Source: Marivita lacus (lineage in GTDB: Bacteria; Pseudomonadota; Alphaproteobacteria; Rhodobacterales; Rhodobacteraceae). From it: 64,000 nucleotides of DNA. The DNA is taken from the NCBI RefSeq assembly GCF_014637725.1, contig NZ_BMFC01000003.1, forward strand, positions 1 through 64,000, in the 5' to 3' direction. The notes under the pieces were generated by a model, which saw only the letters and a program-made list of their open reading frames with translations, made no database searches and had not been told where the DNA came from. This document shows, piece by piece, positions 43,246 to 51,121 of the stretch (the first letter of the stretch is position 1; each line of letters starts with the position of its first letter). A program made the position numbers and the translations under genes.

Positions 43246-44220
43246 ATGGCAGAATTGACGAAACGGGGCATCGGAGAAGTCCTCGCCAAGCAGGGCATCC
43301 TGATCGCCTTCGTGGTTTTCATGATCGTGTTTGCGCTGGCAAATCAACGCTTTATCGCAATCGACAATATCTCGGGCGTGATCCGGTCCTCGGCCATTCT
43401 GGGCGTGATGGCGCTGGGTGTCACCTTCGTGGTGATCGGCGGCAATCTTGACCTGTCCGTCGGGTCGATGATGTCCTTCTCGACCATCGTGGTGCTGGAC
43501 CTGCACGACAAGATCGGACCGACGCTGGCCATTCCGGCGATGTTCGGCCTGACGATGGCGCTGGGCGCGTTCATCGGGTTCCTGGTCGGCTATCTCAAGC
43601 TCAATTCCCTGATCGTCACCCTGGGCATGTTGTCGGCCATCCACGGGCTGACGCTGACATGGTCCGGGGGCCAGAACATGGACATCGCCGACAAGGCCGG
43701 AACGTGGTTCTCGGTCTTCGGGCAAGGCCGCGTGGCGGGTGTGCCGGTGCCGATCCTGATCTTTGCCGGGCTCGCCATCGTCCTCAGTCTTGTGTTGTCT
43801 AAGACGCCATTCGGCCGCAAGGTCTATGCCGTTGGCGGCAACGGCAAGGCGGCGACCTTTTCCGGCATCCCGCGTGCCCGCATCGTGTTCATGACCTATC
43901 TGATCTCGTCCTTCTGCGTCGCCTGTGCCGGGCTCTTGCAGGCCAGCCGCAGTCTGGGCAGCCAGAACACGGTCGGGCAGGGGATGGAGCTAGAGGTGCT
44001 GGCCGCTGTGATCCTTGGCGGCGCGTCGCTTTTGGGCGGCTCTGGCACCATCTTCAAGACCGTGATCGGCGTTCTGATCCTTGGCTTTATCCAGAATGGA
44101 CTTCTGCTTATGGGGCTCGCGTTCTACGTCCAGTACGTCGTCACCTGGCTGATCATCATCCTGGCTGTCTGGCTGGATATCGCGGCCAAACGGGGCCGGT
44201 TCTGGTCGCAGATTGCTTGA
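43246..44220 (+). CDS. Sugar ABC transporter permease 1 (RbsC-like)
   Basis: A 324-residue membrane protein of the ribose/xylose permease family with about eight to ten helices. Family blocks are LGVTFVVIGGNLDLSVGSMM near residue 63, NSLIVTLGMLSAIHGLTL near 117, and the cytoplasmic coupling region VGGNGKAATFSGIPRAR near 200, plus ILGGASLLGGSGT near 260. AGGGGGAGGG precedes the ATG. The second permease starts 11 bp after its stop, suggesting a heterodimeric channel. Confidence 0.92.
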   Translation: MAELTKRGIGEVLAKQGILIAFVVFMIVFALANQRFIAIDNISGVIRSSAILGVMALGVTFVVIGGNLDLSVGSMMSFSTIVVLDLHDKIGPTLAIPAMFGLTMALGAFIGFLVGYLKLNSLIVTLGMLSAIHGLTLTWSGGQNMDIADKAGTWFSVFGQGRVAGVPVPILIFAGLAIVLSLVLSKTPFGRKVYAVGGNGKAATFSGIPRARIVFMTYLISSFCVACAGLLQASRSLGSQNTVGQGMELEVLAAVILGGASLLGGSGTIFKTVIGVLILGFIQNGLLLMGLAFYVQYVVTWLIIILAVWLDIAAKRGRFWSQIA

Positions 44221-44231
44221 GGAGCAGAGTG

Positions 44232-45224
44232 ATGAGCAAGGAAACCCTTTTCAAGCAAGGCGCCATCTGGGCCTTCATCGTGGTCGAGTTGATCTTCTTC
44301 TCGGTTGCAGGCTCTTACCTGTCTGTCTCGGACAGCGCCTTCATGGATTTCGACAACATGCTGCTTTTGCTCAAGCAATCGGCCCCGATCGGGATCATCG
44401 CGCTGGGCATGACGATCATCATGATCAATGGAAATATCGACCTGTCGGTGGGGGCCACCTATGCGCTCGCGGCGATTGTGCTGCTGGACAGCATGACATG
44501 GCCCTTCATGCAGGCGATGGGCGATTGGGCGATCCCGCTGGCCTGGTTCTTTGCGCTGCTGACCGGAACCGTTCTGGGGGCGATCAATGGTCTGATCGTG
44601 TGGAAAACCGGCGTCGATGCGTTCATCGTCACGCTGGGGTCCATGCTCGGCTACCGGGGGCTGGTCTTCATGTATAATGGTGAACAACCCACCAGCCATC
44701 TGAACTGGACGCTGGTGGATTTCGCCGAGGCGCAGTTTCTGGGCCTTCACACCGCGACATGGTTCCTGCTGGTCGCTGCCCTCATCCTGTGGCTTGTGAT
44801 GACCAAGACCGTGCATGGCCGCAACGCCTATGCCATCGGCAACAACCGCGAGGCGGCAGTGAATGCCGGGATCCGCGTCGGACCGCATTTCCTGTGGAAC
44901 TTCATGCTGATCGGCTTTCTGGCGGCGCTGTCTGCGGTGGTGTTCTACTCGGAATCCGGGTCGGTCAATCCCAATGACGGGATGCTCTACGAACTCTGGG
45001 CGATCACGGCGGTGGTGCTGGGCGGAACCAAGCTGAGCGGTGGCTATGGCTCGATCATCTCGACCCTTGGCGGTGTCATCGCGATCCAGCTTCTGCGCAA
45101 GGGTCTGGGCCATATCGGCGCGGATACCGAAACGGTGAACCTCGTCATCGGCCTGATCCTGATCGCCGTCCTGTTTCTGGACCGGCAGCTGAACCGCACC
45201 GGCAAAGAGGAGTTGAAGATATGA
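44232..45224 (+). CDS. Sugar ABC transporter permease 2 (RbsC-like)
   Basis: A 330-residue paralogue of permease 1. It shows LGMTIIMINGNIDLSVGATY near residue 60, DAFIVTLGSMLGYRGLV near 130, AIGNNREAAVNAGIRV near 200 and LGGTKLSGGYGSI near 262. The ATG at 44232 has GAGGAGCA upstream; the frame could begin at a TTG at 44217 but this overlaps the preceding gene. Its stop overlaps the ATPase start by 4 bp (ATGA). Confidence 0.92.
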   Translation: MSKETLFKQGAIWAFIVVELIFFSVAGSYLSVSDSAFMDFDNMLLLLKQSAPIGIIALGMTIIMINGNIDLSVGATYALAAIVLLDSMTWPFMQAMGDWAIPLAWFFALLTGTVLGAINGLIVWKTGVDAFIVTLGSMLGYRGLVFMYNGEQPTSHLNWTLVDFAEAQFLGLHTATWFLLVAALILWLVMTKTVHGRNAYAIGNNREAAVNAGIRVGPHFLWNFMLIGFLAALSAVVFYSESGSVNPNDGMLYELWAITAVVLGGTKLSGGYGSIISTLGGVIAIQLLRKGLGHIGADTETVNLVIGLILIAVLFLDRQLNRTGKEELKI

Positions 45225-46732
45225 CCGATCACACCCCGGTTCTCCGGCTTGAGGACATCGTCAAGACATTCCCCGGTGTTCGCGCCCTTGACGGTGTGTC
45301 CTTCAACGTCCTGCCCGGTGAGGTGCACGCGCTGATGGGCGAAAACGGCGCGGGCAAGTCCACCCTGATGAAGGTGCTGGGCGGCATCCTGCAACCCAAC
45401 GAGGGCCGCATCTTCATCGAGGAAGAGCCGACCGTTATGACAACCCCAGTTCAGGCCAAGGCCAAGGGCGTGGTGTTCATTCACCAGGAACTCAGCCTTG
45501 CCGACGAGTTGACCGTGGCCGAGAATATCTTTCTGGGGGAACTGCCTCTGAAATCCTTTGGCCGGGTGGATTGGGGCACGCTCTATGATGACACGAATGC
45601 GATCCTGAAGCAGCTCAATGTCGGTTTCGATGCCAAGACGCGCGTCGGGGACCTGTCCATCGCCAACCAGCAGATGGTCGAGATTGCCCGCGCGCTGACC
45701 GTCGATCCCAAGGCGGTGATCTTTGATGAACCCACCGCCTCGCTGACCGATGCGGAAAAGGTCGTGCTGTTCGACGTGATCTCGGGTCTGCAATCCAAGG
45801 GCGTCGGGATCATCTATATCTCGCACCGGATGGAGGAGATCTTCAAGATCACCGACCGGATCAGCGTGTTGCGCGACGGCCAGTATCGCGGCACGCTCAA
45901 CACCCGCGAAACCAACGAGGAAGAGGTCACCCATCTGATGATCGGGCGAAAGCTCGATCTGTCGCGCAACGAAAGCCATCACGAATTGGGGGATGTGGCG
46001 CTCGAGGTGCGGGGGCTCAGCTGTGGCAAGCTTTTTCAGGATGTGAGCTTCAACGTTCGCAGGGGCGAGGTTCTCGGCTTTTACGGGCTGGTCGGTGCCG
46101 GGCGGACCGAGATCGCCGAAACCCTGTTCGGTCTGCGCGATCCGTCCGCAGGGCAGATCCTGCTGAACGGGCAGGAGGTCCGCATCAAGTCGCCCATTGA
46201 AGCGATCGGGCACGGCATCTCGCTGGTGCCCGAGGATCGCAAGGGGCAGGGGCTGGTGCTGGGCATGAACTGCCGGGACAACATGACCTTGCCGCAGGTG
46301 GATGACCTGACCGCCGGGCCGTTTGTGAGCGATGGTGCTGAAATCGCGATCTTCGACCAGTACCGCGACAAGCTGGATATTCGCACTCCGGGCTGGCGGC
46401 AGACCGTGGGCAACCTGTCAGGCGGCAACCAGCAGAAGATCGTCATCGGCAAATGGCTGTCGATGCGGCCCGAGGTGTTGATCGTTGACGAGCCGACACG
46501 CGGCATCGACGTGGGCTCGAAATCCGAGATCCACAACCTGATCCGCGATCTGGCGGCGCAAGGCTTCGCGGTGATCGTCATCAGTTCGGAGATGCCCGAA
46601 GTGCTGCACGTCTCCGACCGGATCGTGGCGATGTATTCGGGCCGGGTGATGCGCGAATTCACCTCGGACGAGGTGACCGAGGACAGTCTCATTCAGGCAA
46701 TTTCCGGCATCACCGGCGACAAGGTGGCCTGA
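45221..46732 (+). CDS. Sugar ABC transporter ATPase, two-domain (RbsA/MglA-like)
   Basis: A 503-residue protein with two tandem ATP-binding cassettes. The first has Walker A GENGAGKST, a signature-like LSIANQQMVEIARAL and Walker B VIFDEPTASL. The second has the degenerate GLVGAGRTEIAE in place of Walker A, signature LSGGNQQKIVIGKWL and Walker B LIVDEPTRGIDVG. This asymmetry is normal for the ribose-type importer class. It completes a full importer with one binding protein, two permeases and one ATPase. Confidence 0.94.
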   Translation: MTDHTPVLRLEDIVKTFPGVRALDGVSFNVLPGEVHALMGENGAGKSTLMKVLGGILQPNEGRIFIEEEPTVMTTPVQAKAKGVVFIHQELSLADELTVAENIFLGELPLKSFGRVDWGTLYDDTNAILKQLNVGFDAKTRVGDLSIANQQMVEIARALTVDPKAVIFDEPTASLTDAEKVVLFDVISGLQSKGVGIIYISHRMEEIFKITDRISVLRDGQYRGTLNTRETNEEEVTHLMIGRKLDLSRNESHHELGDVALEVRGLSCGKLFQDVSFNVRRGEVLGFYGLVGAGRTEIAETLFGLRDPSAGQILLNGQEVRIKSPIEAIGHGISLVPEDRKGQGLVLGMNCRDNMTLPQVDDLTAGPFVSDGAEIAIFDQYRDKLDIRTPGWRQTVGNLSGGNQQKIVIGKWLSMRPEVLIVDEPTRGIDVGSKSEIHNLIRDLAAQGFAVIVISSEMPEVLHVSDRIVAMYSGRVMREFTSDEVTEDSLIQAISGITGDKVA

Positions 46733-46733
46733 C

Positions 46734-47603
46734 ATGCGCGTGGGGTTCGCAGGGTTGGGCCGCATGGGTGCGCACATGGCCGCGAACCTCGTGGCGGCAG
46801 GGCATCAGGTGACGGTCTGGAACCGCTCTCCCGAGAAGGCACAGGCGCTGGCCGACCAGACCGGCTGCGCGGTGGCGGCGACCCCGGCGGACCTGACCTA
46901 CGCGTCCGAGGTTGTGGTGACCATGCTGGCTGATGATCCGTCCTCCGAGGCGGTGCATCTGGGACCGGATGGCTTGTTCAACGGACAGGGCGCGCGGGTC
47001 TTTGTCGAGATGGGCACGATGTCACCCGATCACATCCGCGTCCTGTCCGATGCAGCACCCGAGGGCTGCACCGTGATCGACGCGCCGGTGTCCGGGGCCA
47101 CGCAGGCGGCGGCGGATGCGCAATTGCTGGTCATGGCAGGCTGTTCGGAGGATGCGCTTGACCCGATACGCCCGGTGCTCGACGCACTGGGTCGCAAGAC
47201 GATCTGTCTGGGTCGCACAGGCGCAGGAGCGGTGATGAAGCTGGCGGTCAATTCGCTGATCCACGGGTTGAACCAGACGCTGGCTGAAGCCCTGACGCTG
47301 GGCGAGGCGGCCGGGATCGCGCCAGAGGCGGCGTTCGAGGTGATCGAGAACAGCGCGGCGGCAGCCCCCATGCTGAGCTACCGCAAGCCGCTCTATCTCG
47401 ACGAGGCCAGCCATGACGTGACCTTCACGGTGGCGCTCGCGCGCAAGGACATGGAGGTCACGGCAGCGCTCGCCGAAACGCTCGGCACGGCGATGCCGCA
47501 AGGCAAGGTGACTCTCGACACGCTGCGCCGCGCGGAACAGGCCGGGTTCGGCGCACGCGACATGGCGGCGATGGTCAATTTCATGCGAAAGGACAAGGAA
47601 TGA
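46734..47603 (+). CDS. NAD(P)-dependent beta-hydroxyacid dehydrogenase (3-hydroxyisobutyrate dehydrogenase-like)
   Basis: A 289-residue member of the beta-hydroxyacid dehydrogenase family. It has the Rossmann motif VGFAGLGRMGAHMAANLV at residues 2-19, the substrate block DAPVSGATQAAAD near 117, and the catalytic lysine in GAGAVMKLAVNSLIHGLNQ near 168 (this type uses MKLxxN). It follows the ATPase stop by 1 bp. Members oxidise 3-hydroxyisobutyrate, tartronate semialdehyde, or reduce glyoxylate; the real substrate here is probably a hydroxy acid or aldehyde made from the imported compound. Confidence 0.88.
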   Translation: MRVGFAGLGRMGAHMAANLVAAGHQVTVWNRSPEKAQALADQTGCAVAATPADLTYASEVVVTMLADDPSSEAVHLGPDGLFNGQGARVFVEMGTMSPDHIRVLSDAAPEGCTVIDAPVSGATQAAADAQLLVMAGCSEDALDPIRPVLDALGRKTICLGRTGAGAVMKLAVNSLIHGLNQTLAEALTLGEAAGIAPEAAFEVIENSAAAAPMLSYRKPLYLDEASHDVTFTVALARKDMEVTAALAETLGTAMPQGKVTLDTLRRAEQAGFGARDMAAMVNFMRKDKE

Positions 47604-48313
47604 AAGCGGCGCTTTTCGTCGGTGGCTGGGAAGGCCACACCCCGACCCATTTCGCGGACTGGTACACCGACCTGTTGCAGGCCAACGGGTTCAAGGTTGA
47701 TGTTTACGAAACGCTGGAACCGCTGGAACGCCCCGAGGATCTGGCCGACCTGGATTTGATCACGCCGATCTGGTCCTCGGCGCGGTCCGGCCATCAGGCG
47801 GAATTCGGCAACATGACCAAGCCGCAGGAAGACGGTTTGCTCAAGCTCATCGGCGATGGCTGCGGGCTGGCCGGGTGGCACGGGCACATGGGCGACGCGT
47901 TCCGCGACCGGCCCACCTATCATTTCCTGATCGGCGGGCAATTCGTGGCGCATCCGCCGGGGTGGCCGGACAACCTTCAGCCCAAGGAAGATTACATCGA
48001 CTATGACGTGACGATCTGCCAGCCGGATCATCCGCTTGTCAAAGGCATCCGCAGTTTCCGCATCCGCTCCGAGCAATATTACATGCTCACCGATCCGTCG
48101 AACAACGTATTGGCGACGACCACCTTTTCCGGCGACCATCTGTGGTGGATCGAAGGCACGGTGATCCCGGTCACATGGACCCGGCGCTGGGACAAGGGGA
48201 GGGTCTTCTATTGCTCGATCGGTCACGAGCTGGACGATCTGAAAGTGCCGCAAGTGACCGAAATGATCCGGCGCGGGGCCATCTGGGCGGCAGAGGGCAA
48301 GGCGGCAACCTGA
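47600..48313 (+). CDS. ThuA-domain protein
   Basis: A 237-residue ThuA-family protein with a class I glutamine-amidotransferase-like fold but no nucleophile triad that I can recognise. Blocks are ALFVGGWEGHTPTHFADWY at the start, GLAGWHGHMGDAFRDRPTY near residue 92 and TWTRRWDKGRVFYCSIGHE near 192. ThuA proteins accompany sugar oxidoreductases (ThuB) in trehalose and glucoside use through 3-keto sugars. Here it overlaps the dehydrogenase gene by 4 bp and ends the importer operon. A role on an oxidised sugar is inferred. Confidence 0.87.
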   Translation: MKAALFVGGWEGHTPTHFADWYTDLLQANGFKVDVYETLEPLERPEDLADLDLITPIWSSARSGHQAEFGNMTKPQEDGLLKLIGDGCGLAGWHGHMGDAFRDRPTYHFLIGGQFVAHPPGWPDNLQPKEDYIDYDVTICQPDHPLVKGIRSFRIRSEQYYMLTDPSNNVLATTTFSGDHLWWIEGTVIPVTWTRRWDKGRVFYCSIGHELDDLKVPQVTEMIRRGAIWAAEGKAAT

Positions 48314-48324
48314 CCTGTAAACGA

Positions 48325-48348
48325 TGCCCGGCCGTTGCCAGCCGGGCA
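48325..48348. terminator. Hairpin between the convergent thuA-like and cynS genes
   Basis: TGCCCGGC (48325-48332) and GCCGGGCA (48341-48348) form a perfect 8-bp stem with an 8-base loop. It lies in the 47-bp gap between two converging operons and could terminate both, although neither side has a strong T-run. Confidence 0.6.
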
Positions 48349-48360
48349 CCACATTCTGAC

Positions 48361-48831
48361 TTACCAGGAATTGTAGCCCAGGTACTTGCCCGACATCTCG
48401 AGCTTGACGCGGTCGCCCTTTTCGTGCGGCACGCGGGTGAGTGTCATGTCAAAGTCGATGGCCGACATGATGCCGGTGCCGAACTTTTCCTCGATCAGCG
48501 CCTTGATGGTCGGCCCGTAGACGCCGACGATTTCATATAGGCGGTAGATGCAGGGGTCCGTGGGCACGGCCTGCGACCAGACCTTGGTGGGCGGCTCTTC
48601 CAGAACGCTGGCCGCTTCCTGCGGCAGGCCCATGACGGACACCAGCGCCTCGGCCTTGTCCTTGGGAAAGGCGTTCATGCCCATGCAGGCGGAATGGGTC
48701 CAGACCGGAGACATGTCGATCTTCTCGGCGATGCCCTCCCATGTCATGCCGGCCTGTTTCTTGGCGGACAGGATCATCATCGTCACGTCTTCCTTGGTCA
48801 TCATGACTGGCACCTCGTAATTGTCTTTCAT
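48361..48831 (-). CDS. cynS: Cyanase (cyanate hydratase)
   Basis: Cyanase converts cyanate and bicarbonate to ammonia and two CO2. The 156-residue protein has the catalytic triad of the family at Arg97, Glu100 and Ser123, in TDPCIYRLYEIVGVYG and GIMSAIDF, offset by one from the E. coli numbers (96, 99, 122). The N-terminal helical domain and C-terminal dimer domain have the usual lengths. I chose the ATG at 48831 because AAGGAGG precedes it. It is the last gene of the cyanate-type importer operon. The reaction consumes bicarbonate, which the DabAB system elsewhere in the window would make. Confidence 0.95.
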   Translation of the reverse strand: MKDNYEVPVMMTKEDVTMMILSAKKQAGMTWEGIAEKIDMSPVWTHSACMGMNAFPKDKAEALVSVMGLPQEAASVLEEPPTKVWSQAVPTDPCIYRLYEIVGVYGPTIKALIEEKFGTGIMSAIDFDMTLTRVPHEKGDRVKLEMSGKYLGYNSW

Positions 48832-48868
48832 TGGTTGTCCTCCTTGGTCGTATTGCAAAGTTTGAGTG

Positions 48869-49348
48869 TTAAAGCCCGAGCTCCGTCAGGCCGGGATGGC
48901 CATCGGGGCGGCGGCCCTGCGGCCAGTGAAACAGGCGGTCGGCATCGGCGATGGGCACGTCGTTGATCGAAGCGTGGCGGACTGCCATGTAACCCGATGC
49001 GTCGAATTCCCAGTTCTCGTTGCCATGCGCGCGGAACCACTGTCCGGTCTCGTCATGCCATTCGTAGCAAAAGCGCACGGCGATCCTGTTGCCGTCATGC
49101 GCCCAGATTTCCTTGATCAGGCGATAGCCGTTTTCCTTGGCCCACTTCTTGGTCAGGAAATCTTCGACCTCGGCCCGACCGTTCAGGAACGTGTCGCGGT
49201 TGCGCCACGCCGTGTCCCGCGTATAGGCAAGCGCGACCTTTGCCGGATCGCGGCTGTTCCACGCGTCCTCTGCCATCCGAACCTTCTGCACAGCGTCCTC
49301 GAACGAGAACGGGGGCAGAGGCGCGCGCGGGGTTTCCTGATATGTCAC
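48869..49348 (-). CDS. DUF1348 (SnoaL/NTF2-like) protein
   Basis: A 159-residue small alpha+beta-barrel protein of the DUF1348 family. Recognisable blocks are [18 protein letters not shown] near residue 25, [17 protein letters not shown], and [17 protein letters not shown] near 108. The NTF2-like fold forms a pocket, but no reaction is established for DUF1348. Its location between the importer ATPase and cyanase (gaps of 17 and 37 bp) suggests a role with the same nitrogen substrate. Function remains unknown. Confidence 0.82.
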   Translation of the reverse strand: MTYQETPRAPLPPFSFEDAVQKVRMAEDAWNSRDPAKVALAYTRDTAWRNRDTFLNGRAEVEDFLTKKWAKENGYRLIKEIWAHDGNRIAVRFCYEWHDETGQWFRAHGNENWEFDASGYMAVRHASINDVPIADADRLFHWPQGRRPDGHPGLTELGL

Positions 49349-49365
49349 GCTCGTATCCTGGTGGT

Positions 49366-50271
49366 TCAGTCGTTTACCGCCCGCAAGGGCGGCGGCGCGC
49401 TGGGTTCTTCGTCGACCAGAGCGGTCTTGTCGATCCGCACGGTCTCGGGTCGCTGGTCGTCATCACCGCTTTGCTTGCCCGCCAGTTCCTTTGACCTCTG
49501 GCCAAGGAACTGCACCAGGTGGTTGCGGATCGCATAGTAATTCGGATGCTCCACGATCTGGGTCCGTGTGCGCGGGCGGGGAATGGTGATCTCGACCGAT
49601 TCCGCCACGCGGGCAAACGGCCCGTTGGTCATCAGCAGGATACGGTCCGCGAGCAGGATCGCCTCGTCGATGTCGTGGGTGATCATGAACACGGTCTGAT
49701 CCGTGCCGGCCCAGACCTTGAGCAATTCCTCCTGAATGGTGCCGCGGGTCAGCGCGTCCAAAGCGCCGAACGGTTCATCCAGAAGCAGCAGCTTGGGCTG
49801 GTTGGCAAAGGCGCGGGCAATTGACACGCGCTGCCGCATCCCACCCGACAACTGGCTGGGCTTGCGGTACACCACGTCGCCCTCCAGCCCGACCTTGGCG
49901 AGATAGTCGCGGGCATGTGCCTCGACCTTGTCCGCCGACCAGTCGGGATAGCGGGCCTTGATGCCGAAGGTCACGTTCTTGAGCGCCGACAGCCACGGGA
50001 GCAGCGAATAGTTCTGGAAGACAACGCCCCGGTCCAGCGACGGGCCGGACACTTCGAACCCGTCCATCTTGACCACACCCGATGTGGGCTCGGCCAGTCC
50101 GGCAAGGATGTTCATGATCGTCGATTTGCCGCAACCTGAATGGCCGAGGATGCAGACGAATTCGCCTTTTTCGATCCCGAAGCTGGCGTTTTCAAAGACG
50201 GTCATCGTGCCGCCCTGACCATCCGGGTATCGTTGTGTCATGCGCTCGATGCTGAGAAACGGTTTGGGCAT
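49366..50271 (-). CDS. Cyanate/nitrate-type ABC transporter ATPase
   Basis: A 301-residue ABC ATPase of the NrtD/CynD/TauB/SsuB group. Walker A is GHSGCGKST, the signature is [15 protein letters not shown] and Walker B is [12 protein letters not shown], followed by the H-loop [12 protein letters not shown]-terminal extension of about 50 residues follows the family core. AAGGAGG precedes the ATG at 50271; the frame extends further but enters the permease gene. It energises the permease encoded 10 bp upstream. Confidence 0.92.
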   Translation of the reverse strand: MPKPFLSIERMTQRYPDGQGGTMTVFENASFGIEKGEFVCILGHSGCGKSTIMNILAGLAEPTSGVVKMDGFEVSGPSLDRGVVFQNYSLLPWLSALKNVTFGIKARYPDWSADKVEAHARDYLAKVGLEGDVVYRKPSQLSGGMRQRVSIARAFANQPKLLLLDEPFGALDALTRGTIQEELLKVWAGTDQTVFMITHDIDEAILLADRILLMTNGPFARVAESVEITIPRPRTRTQIVEHPNYYAIRNHLVQFLGQRSKELAGKQSGDDDQRPETVRIDKTALVDEEPSAPPPLRAVND

Positions 50272-50281
50272 GAGAGCCTCC

Positions 50282-51118
50282 TTATTCTGCGTAAGCGACG
50301 GCGCGTTGCAGGACGCCGAAGGCCGAGTCGAGCAACATGCCGACAACGCCAATCATGAGGATGGAGAAGATGACCGAGGTCAGGTCGAGGTTGTTCCACT
50401 CGTTCCAGACGTAGTAGCCAATACCTGTCCCCCCGACGAGCATCTCTGCCGCGACGATCACAAGCCATGCGATGCCGATGGAAATCCGCATCCCCGTCAC
50501 GATGGTGGGGGCGGCGGCGGGCAGGATCACGGTGAACGCGGTCTTGAGCGGACCAAGTTCGTGGGTTCGCGCCACGTTGACCCAATCCTTGCGCACCCCT
50601 GCGACACCGAAGGCGGTGTTGAGCAGCATGGGCCAGATCGAACAGACGAAGATCACGAAAATCGCCGACGCCTCGGAATCCTGGATGATGAACAGCGCAA
50701 GCGGCATCCACGCCAGCGGCGAGATCGGGCGCAGCACCTGGATGAACGGGTTGAACGCCTTGTAGGCGATCTGGCTCATCCCGATGAGGAACCCCAGAGG
50801 AATGGCGACCAGCGCGGCAAGGAAATAGCCCGTCAGGACGCGGTAGATCGAATAGCCGATCTGGATGCCGATGCCCTTGTCGTTGGGACCGGCATCGTAG
50901 AACGGGTTCGACAACTCTTCCCATGCCTTGGCAATCACCTGGCTGGGCGGTGGCACACCGGCCTTTTGGGCTCCGCCACCGGTCAGGCGCTCGTATTCTG
51001 TCAGTTCACCCACTGCCTTTTGCGCCGGAATGGCGGCCTCCCAGATCAGGAGGCCAACCACCAGCATGACGATCGACAGGATCGCGGCGCGCTTGTTGAT
51101 CGAAAGATTGTCCAGCAT
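50282..51118 (-). CDS. Cyanate/nitrate-type ABC transporter permease
   Basis: A 278-residue inner-membrane permease of the BPD_transp_1 type with about six helices. The EAA loop, which contacts the ATPase, is VARTHELGPLKTAFTVILPAAAP near residue 186, shown in part. It begins with MLDNLSINKRAAILSIVMLV and ends with GVLQRAVAYAE. It is encoded 3 bp after the binding-protein gene. It belongs to the nitrate/cyanate/taurine permease group; specificity comes from the binding protein. Confidence 0.92.
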   Translation of the reverse strand: MLDNLSINKRAAILSIVMLVVGLLIWEAAIPAQKAVGELTEYERLTGGGAQKAGVPPPSQVIAKAWEELSNPFYDAGPNDKGIGIQIGYSIYRVLTGYFLAALVAIPLGFLIGMSQIAYKAFNPFIQVLRPISPLAWMPLALFIIQDSEASAIFVIFVCSIWPMLLNTAFGVAGVRKDWVNVARTHELGPLKTAFTVILPAAAPTIVTGMRISIGIAWLVIVAAEMLVGGTGIGYYVWNEWNNLDLTSVIFSILMIGVVGMLLDSAFGVLQRAVAYAE

Positions 51119-51121
51119 GGA

